Positions 16,596-24,631 of a stretch of DNA of 36,608 nucleotides are shown here, piece by piece (position 1 is the first letter of the stretch; each line of letters starts with the position of its first letter). The translations under genes and the position numbers were made by a program. The notes below the pieces were generated by a model. It saw only the letters and a program-made list of their open reading frames with translations. It did no database searches and had not been told where the DNA came from. Origin of the DNA: Opitutales bacterium (GTDB lineage: Bacteria; Verrucomicrobiota; Verrucomicrobiia; Opitutales; T3Sed10-336); NCBI GenBank assembly GCA_007130045.1, contig SLTG01000106.1, positions 1 through 36,608 on the forward strand, given 5' to 3'.

Positions 16596-17024
16596 TCAGC
16601 CGCCCTCTTCAATCAACGCAAGGCCGAAGTCCACCGTCATGACCTTTTTCCCGGCCGAGGTGATCATTCCGTGAAGAAAATAAAACTGCCCGTGGGTTTC
16701 CTTTAGAGTCACGCGAATGGTCAGTTCGTCACCCGGTCTGGCGATGTTCTTGAATCGTGCGTCGCGAATTCGCGTCAGCACGGGAGTTCGTCCGCCGGTT
16801 TCCCGGCCTGCATTTCCGGAAAGGAGGACCGCTCCGGATTGAAAGACCGCCTCACAAAGGAGCACGCCCGGCATAATGGGATTGCCCGGGTAATGTCCCT
16901 CGAAAAACGCTTCGTCCGCGCGCAACGTCCTCCGCGTCGTTATGGAATCGCCCTCTTGTTCGACAATGTCATCGACAAAGAGAAAGGGAGGACGGTGCGG
17001 AATCGTGCGGTAAACCTCGTTCAT
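16596..17024 (-). CDS. FabZ-like 3-hydroxyacyl-ACP dehydratase (hotdog fold)
   Basis: A 142-residue single-hotdog protein. Catalytic H10 is in IPHRPPFLFVDDI, and E58 in GHYPGNPIMPGVLLCEAVFQSGA follows the FabZ pattern exactly. FabZ dehydrates beta-hydroxyacyl-ACP to trans-2-enoyl-ACP. It is followed after six bases by the FabI-like reductase, so the two would act in sequence (dehydrate, then reduce). It differs from housekeeping FabZ in its context (no lpx or fab genes) and in an insert, NAGRETGGRTP (about 71-81). It might serve the main fatty acid cycle, but the operon suggests a dedicated copy. Confidence 0.85.
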   Translation of the reverse strand: MNEVYRTIPHRPPFLFVDDIVEQEGDSITTRRTLRADEAFFEGHYPGNPIMPGVLLCEAVFQSGAVLLSGNAGRETGGRTPVLTRIRDARFKNIARPGDELTIRVTLKETHGQFYFLHGMITSAGKKVMTVDFGLALIEEGG

Positions 17025-17157
17025 ACTGCCGGTATATTCAAAACAAAGGAATACCGCTAACGCTTTCGCGCCTCCGGTTCAAGGATCAAAACCCGGCGCC
17101 AAGGTGATTTCAGGACCGGATTTACAGAATCCTCCGGCCCGCCGTCGCGTAATTCTG

Positions 17158-18633
17158 TCACGAAGTCGAACATACGGCCAGCGGGCTCCGCTCCATCGCG
17201 CCGTCCCGTTTCCGGGCGTGCAGGTACTTGTCCACTTTGTTGGCGACAATCACCCCGTAATTGATCGTCCCCAGCCACCCGGACATGATTATCCCGACCG
17301 AACCGGCGTGATACAGGCCCGGCAGGTTATCCGGCAGCTCCATCGAACATTTCAATCCCTCGAATTTGGTGCCGAACGACGCGCCGGCCATGTGCCGGGT
17401 ATAGTGCTGGATTGTACGCGGCGTGGCCGCTTCCAGGTGATCGACTTTGCTCCGTATGTCCGGGATGTACTCTTCAAGCGCGTCCATCGCCTCGTCGATC
17501 ATTCGTTGTTTCTCCGCCTCGTATTCTTCGCCGGACAAATTCATCCAGTCTTCGTAGCGGGCGTTGAGCGACGCGACGATCGTGTACCGGTCGCTTCCCG
17601 GGCGGGTTTCCGGATAATACACGGAAAACGTGCGGCTCTGCGTGTCCCGGCGGACGAGTTCCTCGCTGGAAAACACCTTCGATCCGGATGTGAACACGAG
17701 GTCTCCGATATTCGGAATGCTTTCCCCCTTCCTGATGCCGATGTACACCTGCGAGGAACTGCTGTTCAGACGGACGTTGCGAACGTCGTTCACGAAGCTT
17801 TCGTCGAAATTCTCCTCGCCGCCCAGTTTCAGTACCGTGTTCTTGAGGTTTGCATTCGATAGCACGGCCCGGCATCGAATCTCCCTCCCGTTCGCAACCA
17901 CGCCGGTCACCCGTTTGCCGTCCCTCGCCTCCTCCACGATCAGATTCTCCACCAGCGCGTTTCGTCGAAGGTCCACCCGGTTTCCGCGGAGAACGGAAAC
18001 CATTTTCTTAATGAGGTCGTCCGTCCCGCCCTGGAACGTGTAAACGCCCTTGCTCATGAAATTCGAGAAGACAATGCCGTAAGTGATCGCGGGATCGTCG
18101 AGGGTCGAACCGTTCGCATAGGCGATCGGCTCCATGAGCAGGCGCTTCACGTCGTCGCGTCCCGGAAAAAACTCCTCGAACAGCTCACCGGTCGTCCTCC
18201 GGTCATCGTCGTAGAAATTCATCTCCCGGAGAGTCTTGAAGAAACGTTCCACCGTTTCGGCCGGAACGCCGAAATCCTCCTGCAGAATTCGCGTGAAGTC
18301 CTTCCGGTCAAAGGTCGTCCAAACGTTGAACTGCGGATTGATGAAGCGGACGTTCTTAAGCTGAACGATCGAGTCGGCGATCTCCCTGCTCCAGTATTTG
18401 CGACAGGATTTGATCATCCCGATCGGAAAACCGTGAAGGGATATGTCGAAAATATGGCCGCCGGGACGCCGAAACCAGGTCGCCAAGCCTCCCAACTGGT
18501 AATGGTGCTCGAGCAGCAGGACCGAGTGCCCCGCCTTTGCCAGGCAGTTGGCGCCGGTCAACCCGCCAAGTCCGCTCCCGATGACCACGACATCATAATA
18601 ATCGCGTACGCCTTTAAGCCAGTCTTTCGCCAT
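17158..18633 (-). CDS. CrtI/retinol-saturase-like FAD-dependent oxidoreductase
   Basis: A 491-residue flavoprotein of the phytoene desaturase superfamily. The N-terminal FAD-binding motif is [27 protein letters not shown] (about 15-41, GxGxxG). A mid-protein [20 protein letters not shown] matches the family's substrate/FAD segment, and the C-terminal [21 protein letters not shown] closes the FAD site. Relatives desaturate, saturate or isomerise polyenes and long lipids. No carotenoid genes (crtB, crtE) are near. It is the first gene of the minus-strand series leading to fabZ-like, fabI-like, oleA and oleB, with a 133-base gap after it, so it may adjust double bonds in the same lipid. The ATG has only a weak GGGAA upstream. 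Confidence 0.8.
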   Translation of the reverse strand: MAKDWLKGVRDYYDVVVIGSGLGGLTGANCLAKAGHSVLLLEHHYQLGGLATWFRRPGGHIFDISLHGFPIGMIKSCRKYWSREIADSIVQLKNVRFINPQFNVWTTFDRKDFTRILQEDFGVPAETVERFFKTLREMNFYDDDRRTTGELFEEFFPGRDDVKRLLMEPIAYANGSTLDDPAITYGIVFSNFMSKGVYTFQGGTDDLIKKMVSVLRGNRVDLRRNALVENLIVEEARDGKRVTGVVANGREIRCRAVLSNANLKNTVLKLGGEENFDESFVNDVRNVRLNSSSSQVYIGIRKGESIPNIGDLVFTSGSKVFSSEELVRRDTQSRTFSVYYPETRPGSDRYTIVASLNARYEDWMNLSGEEYEAEKQRMIDEAMDALEEYIPDIRSKVDHLEAATPRTIQHYTRHMAGASFGTKFEGLKCSMELPDNLPGLYHAGSVGIIMSGWLGTINYGVIVANKVDKYLHARKRDGAMERSPLAVCSTS

Positions 18634-18700
18634 TTCCCGTTCAGTTTGGAAGAAAAGTCATGAAACGCAACCTCTTGATCCATGCTTGTTTCTTCGGCGC

Positions 18701-20209
18701 TTACGCGCCGACCTGCGGGGCCGGGCGTTTCAACCGCAGAACCTCCCCGCGGTCGCTGTAGGGCACCTTGGTCGTTCCGACCAGTTGACAGGTCTCATGG
18801 CCTTTTCCCGCGATCACCAGTACGTCGCCTGCCCGGGTGATCGCGTAGGCTTCGCGGATCGCGACGGCGCGATCGGGCTGGACGTGGAGCCGTTCCGGAT
18901 TCGAACACCCTTTCCGAATGTCGGCGATGATCGCGTCCGGATCCTCCGTCCGCGGATTGTCGGAGGTCAGCCAGCACTCATCCGCATGTTCGGACGCGAT
19001 CCGGCCCATCATGGGTCGTTTTCCCAGATCGCGGTCGCCGCCGCAGCCGAATACGATCAGGAGTCGCCGGGGACGAAGCGCCCGGCAGTTTTGCAGGACG
19101 TGGTTCAGGCCGTCGGGATTGTGGGCGAAATCGATGATCGCGGTCGCCCCATTGGGCAGCGGATACGCCTCCATCCGTCCCGGCGCGGGCGGAAAATCCG
19201 CCACCGCCGCCGCAGCGGCCTCCGGCGAAACCCCCAACGCCGTGGCCGCAGCGAGCGCCCCGAGGATGTTGTACACCTGAAAACGCCCGACCAGCCGGCT
19301 CTCCACCCTGTATTTCCGTCCGCGCCACCCGGCGACAAAACGCGCGCCCGACGCGCCGGTTTCGATATCACCGGCCGTCCAATCGGCTTCGCCATCCACG
19401 CCGCAGGTGATCACGGCGGCATTCAATCCGTCCCGAAAATAATCGAAACGGTCTGTGTCGCTGTTGATCACCGCGAACCCATCCTGGTCCAGTCGTGCGA
19501 ACAGTCGCTTTTTCGCCGCCGCATAAGCCTCGATATTCCCGTGAAAATCCAGGTGATCCCGGGAAAAATTCGTCAGGACCGCCCCCGCAAATCGAATTCC
19601 GGCCACGCGGTTGAGTTCCAGCGCATGGGACGAAACTTCCATTGCGGCAAACTTCACTCCCTCCTCCCGCAGGCGCGCCAATCTCTGGTAATTCACGTGT
19701 GCTAGCGGAGTTGTGTACTCGCCGGGATCGATCGTCTCCCCGCCAACCTCCATTCCAAGCGTCCCCATACTCGCGCACCGGCCGAGCGCGGTCCGCAACA
19801 CGTGCGCGATCAACCGTGTCGTCGTCGTTTTCCCGTTGGTCCCGGTCACGCCCACAATGCCGATGTCCCGGTCGGGAGCCTCATGGAAGACCCGTGCCGC
19901 AAGCCCGAGCGCCTCACGCGCATCGGAAACGACGACGTGGGGGCGTTCGCGGTTTTCCAGCGGTTGCGCCGCCAGGACCGCGACGGCGCCGCGCTCCAAC
20001 GCGAGGTCCACGTGCGCCCTCCCCTGCCTCCATTGGTTGTACTCAAGGAACTCGTCGATGCAGCAGAAAAGATCGCCCGGCCGAACCATTGCCGGGCGGC
20101 ATTCCACGCCCGTGATTTCAACATCGCGAAAGGCGCGGCATTCCTCCGGGCTCATTCCCAGCGCGGCAACGATCTCCGAAAGCTTTTTCCTCTTCCCGGA
20201 AAGGTTCAT
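18701..20209 (-). CDS. murE: UDP-MurNAc-tripeptide synthetase MurE (meso-diaminopimelate type)
   Basis: A 502-residue cytoplasmic Mur ligase. The frame extends upstream by 84 codons, but the ATG at 20209 (MNLSGKRKKLSEIV) has a GGAG 11 bases ahead, gives family length and avoids overlapping the divergent gene. The P-loop GVTGTNGKTTTT (120-131) binds ATP, and EVSSHALELNR (191-201) and TNFSRDHLDFHG are conserved. DNPR (417-420) is the signature for meso-diaminopimelate rather than lysine, in agreement with dapA/dapB at 6-7.6 kb. The C-terminal GKGHE closes the active site. Unusually it is not in a dcw cluster (no ftsI, murF or mraY). It lies just downstream of no same-strand gene and 67 bases upstream of the FAD oxidoreductase. 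Confidence 0.96.
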   Translation of the reverse strand: MNLSGKRKKLSEIVAALGMSPEECRAFRDVEITGVECRPAMVRPGDLFCCIDEFLEYNQWRQGRAHVDLALERGAVAVLAAQPLENRERPHVVVSDAREALGLAARVFHEAPDRDIGIVGVTGTNGKTTTTRLIAHVLRTALGRCASMGTLGMEVGGETIDPGEYTTPLAHVNYQRLARLREEGVKFAAMEVSSHALELNRVAGIRFAGAVLTNFSRDHLDFHGNIEAYAAAKKRLFARLDQDGFAVINSDTDRFDYFRDGLNAAVITCGVDGEADWTAGDIETGASGARFVAGWRGRKYRVESRLVGRFQVYNILGALAAATALGVSPEAAAAAVADFPPAPGRMEAYPLPNGATAIIDFAHNPDGLNHVLQNCRALRPRRLLIVFGCGGDRDLGKRPMMGRIASEHADECWLTSDNPRTEDPDAIIADIRKGCSNPERLHVQPDRAVAIREAYAITRAGDVLVIAGKGHETCQLVGTTKVPYSDRGEVLRLKRPAPQVGA

Positions 20210-20423
20210 CTCCCGCGACGCTCCGTGCGGCTCCGATTGCGCGTCCCTCGATCCGAATGTAATCTCATACTTCCCGGATTGTCCGGATGGAAAGGATCGT
20301 TGGCAAGCCATCGCGCAGGGTGGGTCCGTTCTTTCCAGGTGCGTGAGGTTCCGAATGGGGTTGCATCTGCATGGATAGGCGACAAAGACTGGATTCAACG
20401 TTTTCAGTCGTCTCACCCTCGCA

Positions 20424-22403
20424 ATGCCTGTCTTGCCGGGATACATCCGATCGCTCTTCAAATCCGCGCCTCAACCGGTTTTTCGCGTCACAGGGGCGCA
20501 CCTGGCCGAGCTCTACGCCAACGCCGCCGAAACGTTCGGTGAGATGCCGGCGTTTGCCACGCGACGAAATACCCTGCAATGGGAGCCCGTAAGCTTTCGG
20601 GAGCTCTTCGAGCGGGGCCGCTTTCTGGCGACCGGTTTGATCGAGCTCGGTGTGAACGCCCGCGATCACATCGGTGTGCTCGGAGACAACCGCCTGGAAT
20701 GGATTCTCGCCGATTACGGCGCCCAGTTGTCCGGAGCGGCGAACGTTCCCCGCGGACGGGATGTCACCGACGACGAAATCGTCCATATCTTCCGGCACGC
20801 CGGTGTACGCATTGCGTTCGTGGAGACCTCCGAATTGCAGGACCGCCTCCTGAACTTGCGCGGGAACCTGCCGGAGCTGCGCGAGGTCATTCTTTTGGAT
20901 GACGAATCCGATCCTCGGAAAAGTGTCCGGCGTCTGGGCGACCTGATCGAGCGAGGCCGCGAACTCAGGAGGGCCGGCGATCGCGAAGTCGAGGAACGCA
21001 TCGCGCAACTCCGCCCGGACGACCTGTTCACTCTCATTTACACCTCGGGAACGACCGGCGAGCCGAAAGGGGTGATGCTGACCCACGCAAATATGATTTC
21101 CCAGCTCGAACGGATTCCGCTGGACGTCTCCTGCACCGACCGCGTGGTCTCGGTCCTGCCGGTCTGGCACATCTTTGAGCGCGTGTTCGAGATGCTGGCG
21201 ATCAGTCGCGGCTGCTGCACGTATTATTCGAGCGTCCGAACGCTCGCCGAAGACATGCGCAACGTGGAGCCGACATTCATGGGATCGGCGCCGCGCCTCT
21301 GGGAAAGCATTCACCAACGCATTCTCAAACGTGTGAAGGCTGCCCATCCGGTGCGCCGGATGCTGTTTCACACCGCGTATTTCCTCAGCCATTACTACAA
21401 GGAGTCGGTTTTTTTCCTGAGCGGATGCAGCCTGCGGCTCAAGAACCGTGGCCTCCCGCAAAGCGGCGCCCTTGCATTCGTCCACGCGCTCCGATGGTTA
21501 ATCCTTCTTCCCTGGTACGGATTTTTCAACGCGGCGGTTCTGGAAAACCTGCGGCTTGTCGTCGGCGGCGCCTTCAAGGGGTCGGTCTCGGGAGGAGGCG
21601 CGTTGCCGCGGGAAGTGGATCAGTTTTTCAACTATCTCGGCATTCCCGTGCTTGAAGGCTACGGATTGACAGAAACCGCGCCGGTGATCGCCGTACGCAC
21701 ACCGGAGAACCTTGTGATCGGGACGGTCGGTCACATCATTCCGGATACGGAATTGCGGATTGTCTCTCTCGAAACGGGAGCGACACTTTATCCGGACGGG
21801 TCCCGCGAAGACCTCGGGCGCGGTCTTCGCGGCGAAATCACGGTCCGCGGGCCGCAGGTGATGAAAGGATATTACCGCAACCCCGGGGCGACCGAAACCG
21901 CTCTCCGCGACGGCTGGTTTCACACCGGCGACATCGGTCTCGTTACGTTCAACGACTCTCTCAGAATTGTAGGACGGTGCAAGGAGACCGTCGTATTGTC
22001 CAGCGGAGAGAACGTCGAGCCGGCCCCGATCGAGATGCGCCTTTGCCAGTCTCCATTGATCGCGCACTGCATGGTGGTCGGCCAGGACCGGAAGTATCCC
22101 GGAGCGTTGATCGTCCCTTCGACCGAGGGATTCGCCGAATGCGGGCTCAACGGTATAAGCCTTGAAGAACTCGCCGCTTCCCCCGACGTGCGGCGCCGGA
22201 TCGGCGCCGAAATAAGGGAACGGATTTCCGCGCAGCACGGATTTAAGGCCTTCGAACGGATTCACGCATTCACCCTGGTCGCCGAGCCCTTCACCACGGG
22301 CGATGAACTGACCAGCCTCTTCAAACTCAAACGCCATATCGTCAGCGAAAAATACCGCTCGAAAATCGACGTCATGTACGAACACACAGGCACCGAACCA
22401 TGA
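20424..22403 (+). CDS. Long-chain fatty acid-CoA ligase (AMP-forming, FadD15-like)
   Basis: A 659-residue adenylate-forming enzyme that activates fatty acids to acyl-CoA via acyl-AMP. The phosphate-binding loop is YTSGTTGEPKG (207-217), followed by LPVWHIFER, EGYGLTETAPVIA, GWFHTGDIG and IVGRCKETVVLSSGENVEP. The C-terminal lysine region reads SLFKLKRHIV. The roughly 100-residue insert between LWESIHQRI and GGGALPREVDQ is typical of the long-chain group. It is not OleC: that enzyme is about 100 residues shorter and lacks this insert. The protein is divergent from murE across 214 bases and is followed by a transporter. Its acyl-CoAs could supply OleA; this is inference from proximity. Confidence 0.92.
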   Translation: MPVLPGYIRSLFKSAPQPVFRVTGAHLAELYANAAETFGEMPAFATRRNTLQWEPVSFRELFERGRFLATGLIELGVNARDHIGVLGDNRLEWILADYGAQLSGAANVPRGRDVTDDEIVHIFRHAGVRIAFVETSELQDRLLNLRGNLPELREVILLDDESDPRKSVRRLGDLIERGRELRRAGDREVEERIAQLRPDDLFTLIYTSGTTGEPKGVMLTHANMISQLERIPLDVSCTDRVVSVLPVWHIFERVFEMLAISRGCCTYYSSVRTLAEDMRNVEPTFMGSAPRLWESIHQRILKRVKAAHPVRRMLFHTAYFLSHYYKESVFFLSGCSLRLKNRGLPQSGALAFVHALRWLILLPWYGFFNAAVLENLRLVVGGAFKGSVSGGGALPREVDQFFNYLGIPVLEGYGLTETAPVIAVRTPENLVIGTVGHIIPDTELRIVSLETGATLYPDGSREDLGRGLRGEITVRGPQVMKGYYRNPGATETALRDGWFHTGDIGLVTFNDSLRIVGRCKETVVLSSGENVEPAPIEMRLCQSPLIAHCMVVGQDRKYPGALIVPSTEGFAECGLNGISLEELAASPDVRRRIGAEIRERISAQHGFKAFERIHAFTLVAEPFTTGDELTSLFKLKRHIVSEKYRSKIDVMYEHTGTEP

Positions 22404-22475
22404 GGGTGTCCGAGCCCGTTCAACGTTGACCGTCGCGGAAACCGCATCCAACCGCCAAGCACCCAATCTCCTTCC

Positions 22476-23492
22476 ATGGAAATCAACCAGCAGCTTCTCA
22501 ATCCCGTCGAACAGGGACTTCTCGGAATCATGATCCTGATCATTATGTTCGGGATGGGGGCGACGCTCACTCCGAAGGATTTCCGTTCCGCCCTCGAACG
22601 TCCCCGGGGAATGCTGATCGGATTTCTCTCCCAGTTCGGACTCATGCCGCTGATCGCTTTTTCCCTGGCTTATATGCTGAAGCTGCCGCCGGCGCAGGCG
22701 ATCGCCCTCGTTCTCATCGGATGTCTCCCCGGGGGGACGACCTCGAACATGTTCGCCTATTTCGCCCGCGGATCGGTCGCGCTGAGCATTTCCATGACCG
22801 CCGCCTCCACGGTGCTCGCACTGATCATGATGCCGATTCTGCTCGATCTCTATGCATCGGGATTCGCGGCGCAGGTCGATGCGAGTCTCCGCGCAGCGGG
22901 AGACGAAGCGGGCTTCGCCATGCCCCATGCGAATATTGTCATCTCGCTCCTGCTGGTCCTCGTACCCGTCGCCGCGGGAATGACGTTGCGCCGCTTCTCG
23001 CCCGACTGGGCGAAGACCGCCGAGGATACCGCGGGATTCATGACGATCATCGTCATCCTCTTCCTCGTCACCTCCGCCCTCATCCGGCACAGCAATCTGT
23101 TCGTGCTGACCCCCTGGCAGATCTATGCAGGCAGCATCGGGGTCGGACTGGCCGGGTTTCTGTTCGGCTTCGGAATGGCGACCGTCGCCCGCCTGCCGCC
23201 GCGCTACAAACGGTCGGTCTCGCTCGAAACCGGCATTCAGAACGGTCCGATCGCCTTTGCGATCATCCTCCTGAGCTTTCGCGAACCGATCCAGAGCGAA
23301 ATGCTCTGGCTGGCGATTCTTTATTCGACCTTCATCGTCGTCACGTCGTCCTTCGTCACTCTTTTTTACCGCCGCATCGGAAAAACAGACTGGGAGATCT
23401 ACCGCAACAACCTTGTCCACCAGCGGCTTTTCGGCGAAGACTACCGCACCCAATACCCCGAATCCGCAGTCGGCAAAACCGATCAGCGCTGA
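22476..23492 (+). CDS. BASS-family transporter (bile acid:sodium symporter-like)
   Basis: A 338-residue polytopic inner-membrane protein with about nine to ten hydrophobic helices. The hallmark segment GCLPGGTTSNMFAYFARGSVALSISMTAASTV (about 87-118) matches the crossover region that binds Na+ and substrate in ASBT/BASS transporters. The LETGIQNGPIAFAIILL segment (about 249-265) is the second crossover. Bacterial members carry organic anions such as keto acids, pantoate or bile acids; the substrate cannot be told from the sequence. It starts 72 bases after the acyl-CoA ligase and may be co-transcribed. A repeat carrying a GGATC hairpin followed by TTCTT lies 100 bases after its stop. Confidence 0.88.
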   Translation: MEINQQLLNPVEQGLLGIMILIIMFGMGATLTPKDFRSALERPRGMLIGFLSQFGLMPLIAFSLAYMLKLPPAQAIALVLIGCLPGGTTSNMFAYFARGSVALSISMTAASTVLALIMMPILLDLYASGFAAQVDASLRAAGDEAGFAMPHANIVISLLLVLVPVAAGMTLRRFSPDWAKTAEDTAGFMTIIVILFLVTSALIRHSNLFVLTPWQIYAGSIGVGLAGFLFGFGMATVARLPPRYKRSVSLETGIQNGPIAFAIILLSFREPIQSEMLWLAILYSTFIVVTSSFVTLFYRRIGKTDWEIYRNNLVHQRLFGEDYRTQYPESAVGKTDQR

Positions 23493-23513
23493 CCCGATTC
23501 CCTCCCTCTGATG

Positions 23514-23640
23514 GCAGAATCATTGACGGCAGAATCATTACTTTGGCTCGGGAAGCCGTGCTTTGCTTTTTTTCAAGGGAATCCAGGACAGGGGATCCGG
23601 ATCCTTCTTACGTCCCTTTGCGGCAAAACACTGCGGCACC
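23514..23640. repeat. Dispersed intergenic repeat, copy 1 (with 15-base tandem units)
   Basis: About 127 bases clearly related to 33694-33826 in the same orientation. Both copies have tandem 15-base units ending CAGAATCAT, then CTCGGGAAGC, an AT-rich stretch, TTCCAGGACAGGGGATC, a short hairpin with a T-rich tail, and a segment resembling inverted CGCAAAGGACG repeats. No frame or transposase is associated. It is a non-coding dispersed element lying between the transporter gene and parA. Confidence 0.75.
23593..23609 (+). terminator. Terminator-like hairpin GGATC-CG-GATCC-TTCTT
   Basis: A five-base stem with a two-base loop is followed by a T-rich run, 100 bases after the transporter stop. The copy at 33775 keeps the stem and changes only the loop. 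The stem is short, so the effect would be weak. Confidence 0.35.
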
Positions 23641-23645
23641 GACCC

Positions 23646-23663
23646 CCTGTCCTCACGGACAGG
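23646..23663. repeat. REP-like hairpin CCTGTCC-TCAC-GGACAGG
   Basis: A perfect seven-base inverted repeat with a four-base loop, followed by CCTACAGACGCAC. Identical units lie at 33938 and 33988, and inverted ones at 33412 and 33457. A GC-rich minisatellite of CGACGCAC-like units (23671-23720) follows. Confidence 0.75.
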
Positions 23664-23670
23664 CCTACAG

Positions 23671-23720
23671 ACGCACCGACGCACTGTCGCACCGACGCAG
23701 CACCGCCGCACCGTCGCACA
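23671..23720. repeat. Short tandem repeat of CGCACCGA-like units
   Basis: Degenerate 7-9 base units of the type ACGCACCG/TCGCACCG are repeated about six times just upstream of parA. A similar run occurs at 34034-34064 before the glmS stop. Both follow the same hairpin repeats. Confidence 0.6.
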
Positions 23721-23766
23721 TTCAGACTAGACTTGAAATGTTTTTCCCGTTGATAATGAGCCCGCA

Positions 23767-24546
23767 ATGGTCAGTACCGTCTTTACGATCGCAAACCAGA
23801 AGGGAGGAGTGGGCAAAACCACGACCGCCATTAATCTCGCCGCCGGCCTGGCGCAGAAGAAGCTTCCCACCCTGGTGGTCGATCTGGATCCCCAGGCCAA
23901 TGCGACCAGCGCGCTGGGGGTCGAAAAGGAGGAGGGCCGGAGCATTTACGGTCCGCTCACCGGCGACGCCTCCGTTCGGGAAATGATCATTGGAACGGCC
24001 CAAGAACACCTTTACCTGCTCCCTTCCGAAGTCGATCTTGCGGCGGTCGAAGTCGAGCTCTCCCGGAAGGAGAATTATCTGACACAGTTGCGCCAGACCC
24101 TCCAGCCCCTCGTGGACTCCGGCGAATACCGCGCGATTATCCTGGACTGTCCCCCCGCGCTCGGCCTGCTTTCGATGAACAGCCTCGCCGCGGCGGACTA
24201 CCTTCTGATCACCCTTCAATGCGAATATCTGGCGATGGAAGGAGTCGGACAGATCCTGAAGGTGATCGCGCGATTGAAAGACGCCGGCGTCAACGATCGC
24301 CTTGAACTGGGCGGCATTATCATGACGATGTTCGATATCCGCACGAACCTCTCCAGGCAGGTGGTGGAGGAAGTCCGCAGCCACCTCGAAGACAAGATGT
24401 TCCGCACGGTCATTCCGCGTTCGATTCGATTGAGCGAATCTCCGAGCTTCGGCCAGACCATATTCGAGTACGACCCGACCAGCGCCGGCGCGATTGCCTA
24501 CACCGGACTGGCAAGAGAGGTGGTTGACCGGTTCGGTTTGGAGTGA
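23767..24546 (+). CDS. parA: ParA/Soj-family partition ATPase, orphan
   Basis: A 259-residue MinD/ParA ATPase with the deviant Walker A KGGVGKTT (12-19), signature K12 and catalytic K17, Walker A' VVDLDPQANAT and Walker B ILDCPPALG. The C-terminal PRSIRLSESPSFGQTIFEYDPTSAGAIAY is typical of chromosomal Soj/ParA. It dimerises with ATP on the nucleoid and segregates origins or other cargo. The normal partner parB is not next: the following gene is convergent and unrelated. The window shows no parS consensus. It starts directly after a repeat-filled gap and lacks a clear Shine-Dalgarno site. Confidence 0.93.
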   Translation: MVSTVFTIANQKGGVGKTTTAINLAAGLAQKKLPTLVVDLDPQANATSALGVEKEEGRSIYGPLTGDASVREMIIGTAQEHLYLLPSEVDLAAVEVELSRKENYLTQLRQTLQPLVDSGEYRAIILDCPPALGLLSMNSLAAADYLLITLQCEYLAMEGVGQILKVIARLKDAGVNDRLELGGIIMTMFDIRTNLSRQVVEEVRSHLEDKMFRTVIPRSIRLSESPSFGQTIFEYDPTSAGAIAYTGLAREVVDRFGLE

Positions 24547-24588
24547 GGCCTCCCGCCGGTTGCCGCTCTTCGAACATATCGCGGATGA

Positions 24589-24608
24589 GATTCGAACGCG
24601 TTTGAATC
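24589..24608. terminator. Possible bidirectional terminator between parA and HAD gene
   Basis: An eight-base stem (GATTCGAA / TTTGAATC, one G-T pair) with a four-base CGCG loop lies in the 85-base gap between convergent genes. There is no T-run, so it is tentative. Confidence 0.3.
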
Positions 24609-24631
24609 AAGCCCGGTCGTATTGCGATCTC

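Noticed and set aside
20210-20461. N-terminal extension of murE by 84 codons
   Set aside because: It would overlap the start of the divergent acyl-CoA ligase, has no family similarity and has no ribosome site; the ATG at 20209 fits.
20424-22403. Acyl-CoA ligase as the missing OleC
   Set aside because: Length, the long mid-protein insert and the C-terminal lysine region match long-chain acyl-CoA ligases, not OleC.
21498-23453. Minus-strand open frame of 651 codons
   Set aside because: It is a shadow of the acyl-CoA ligase and transporter genes on the other strand; the translation is Asp/Arg/His-rich with no domain.
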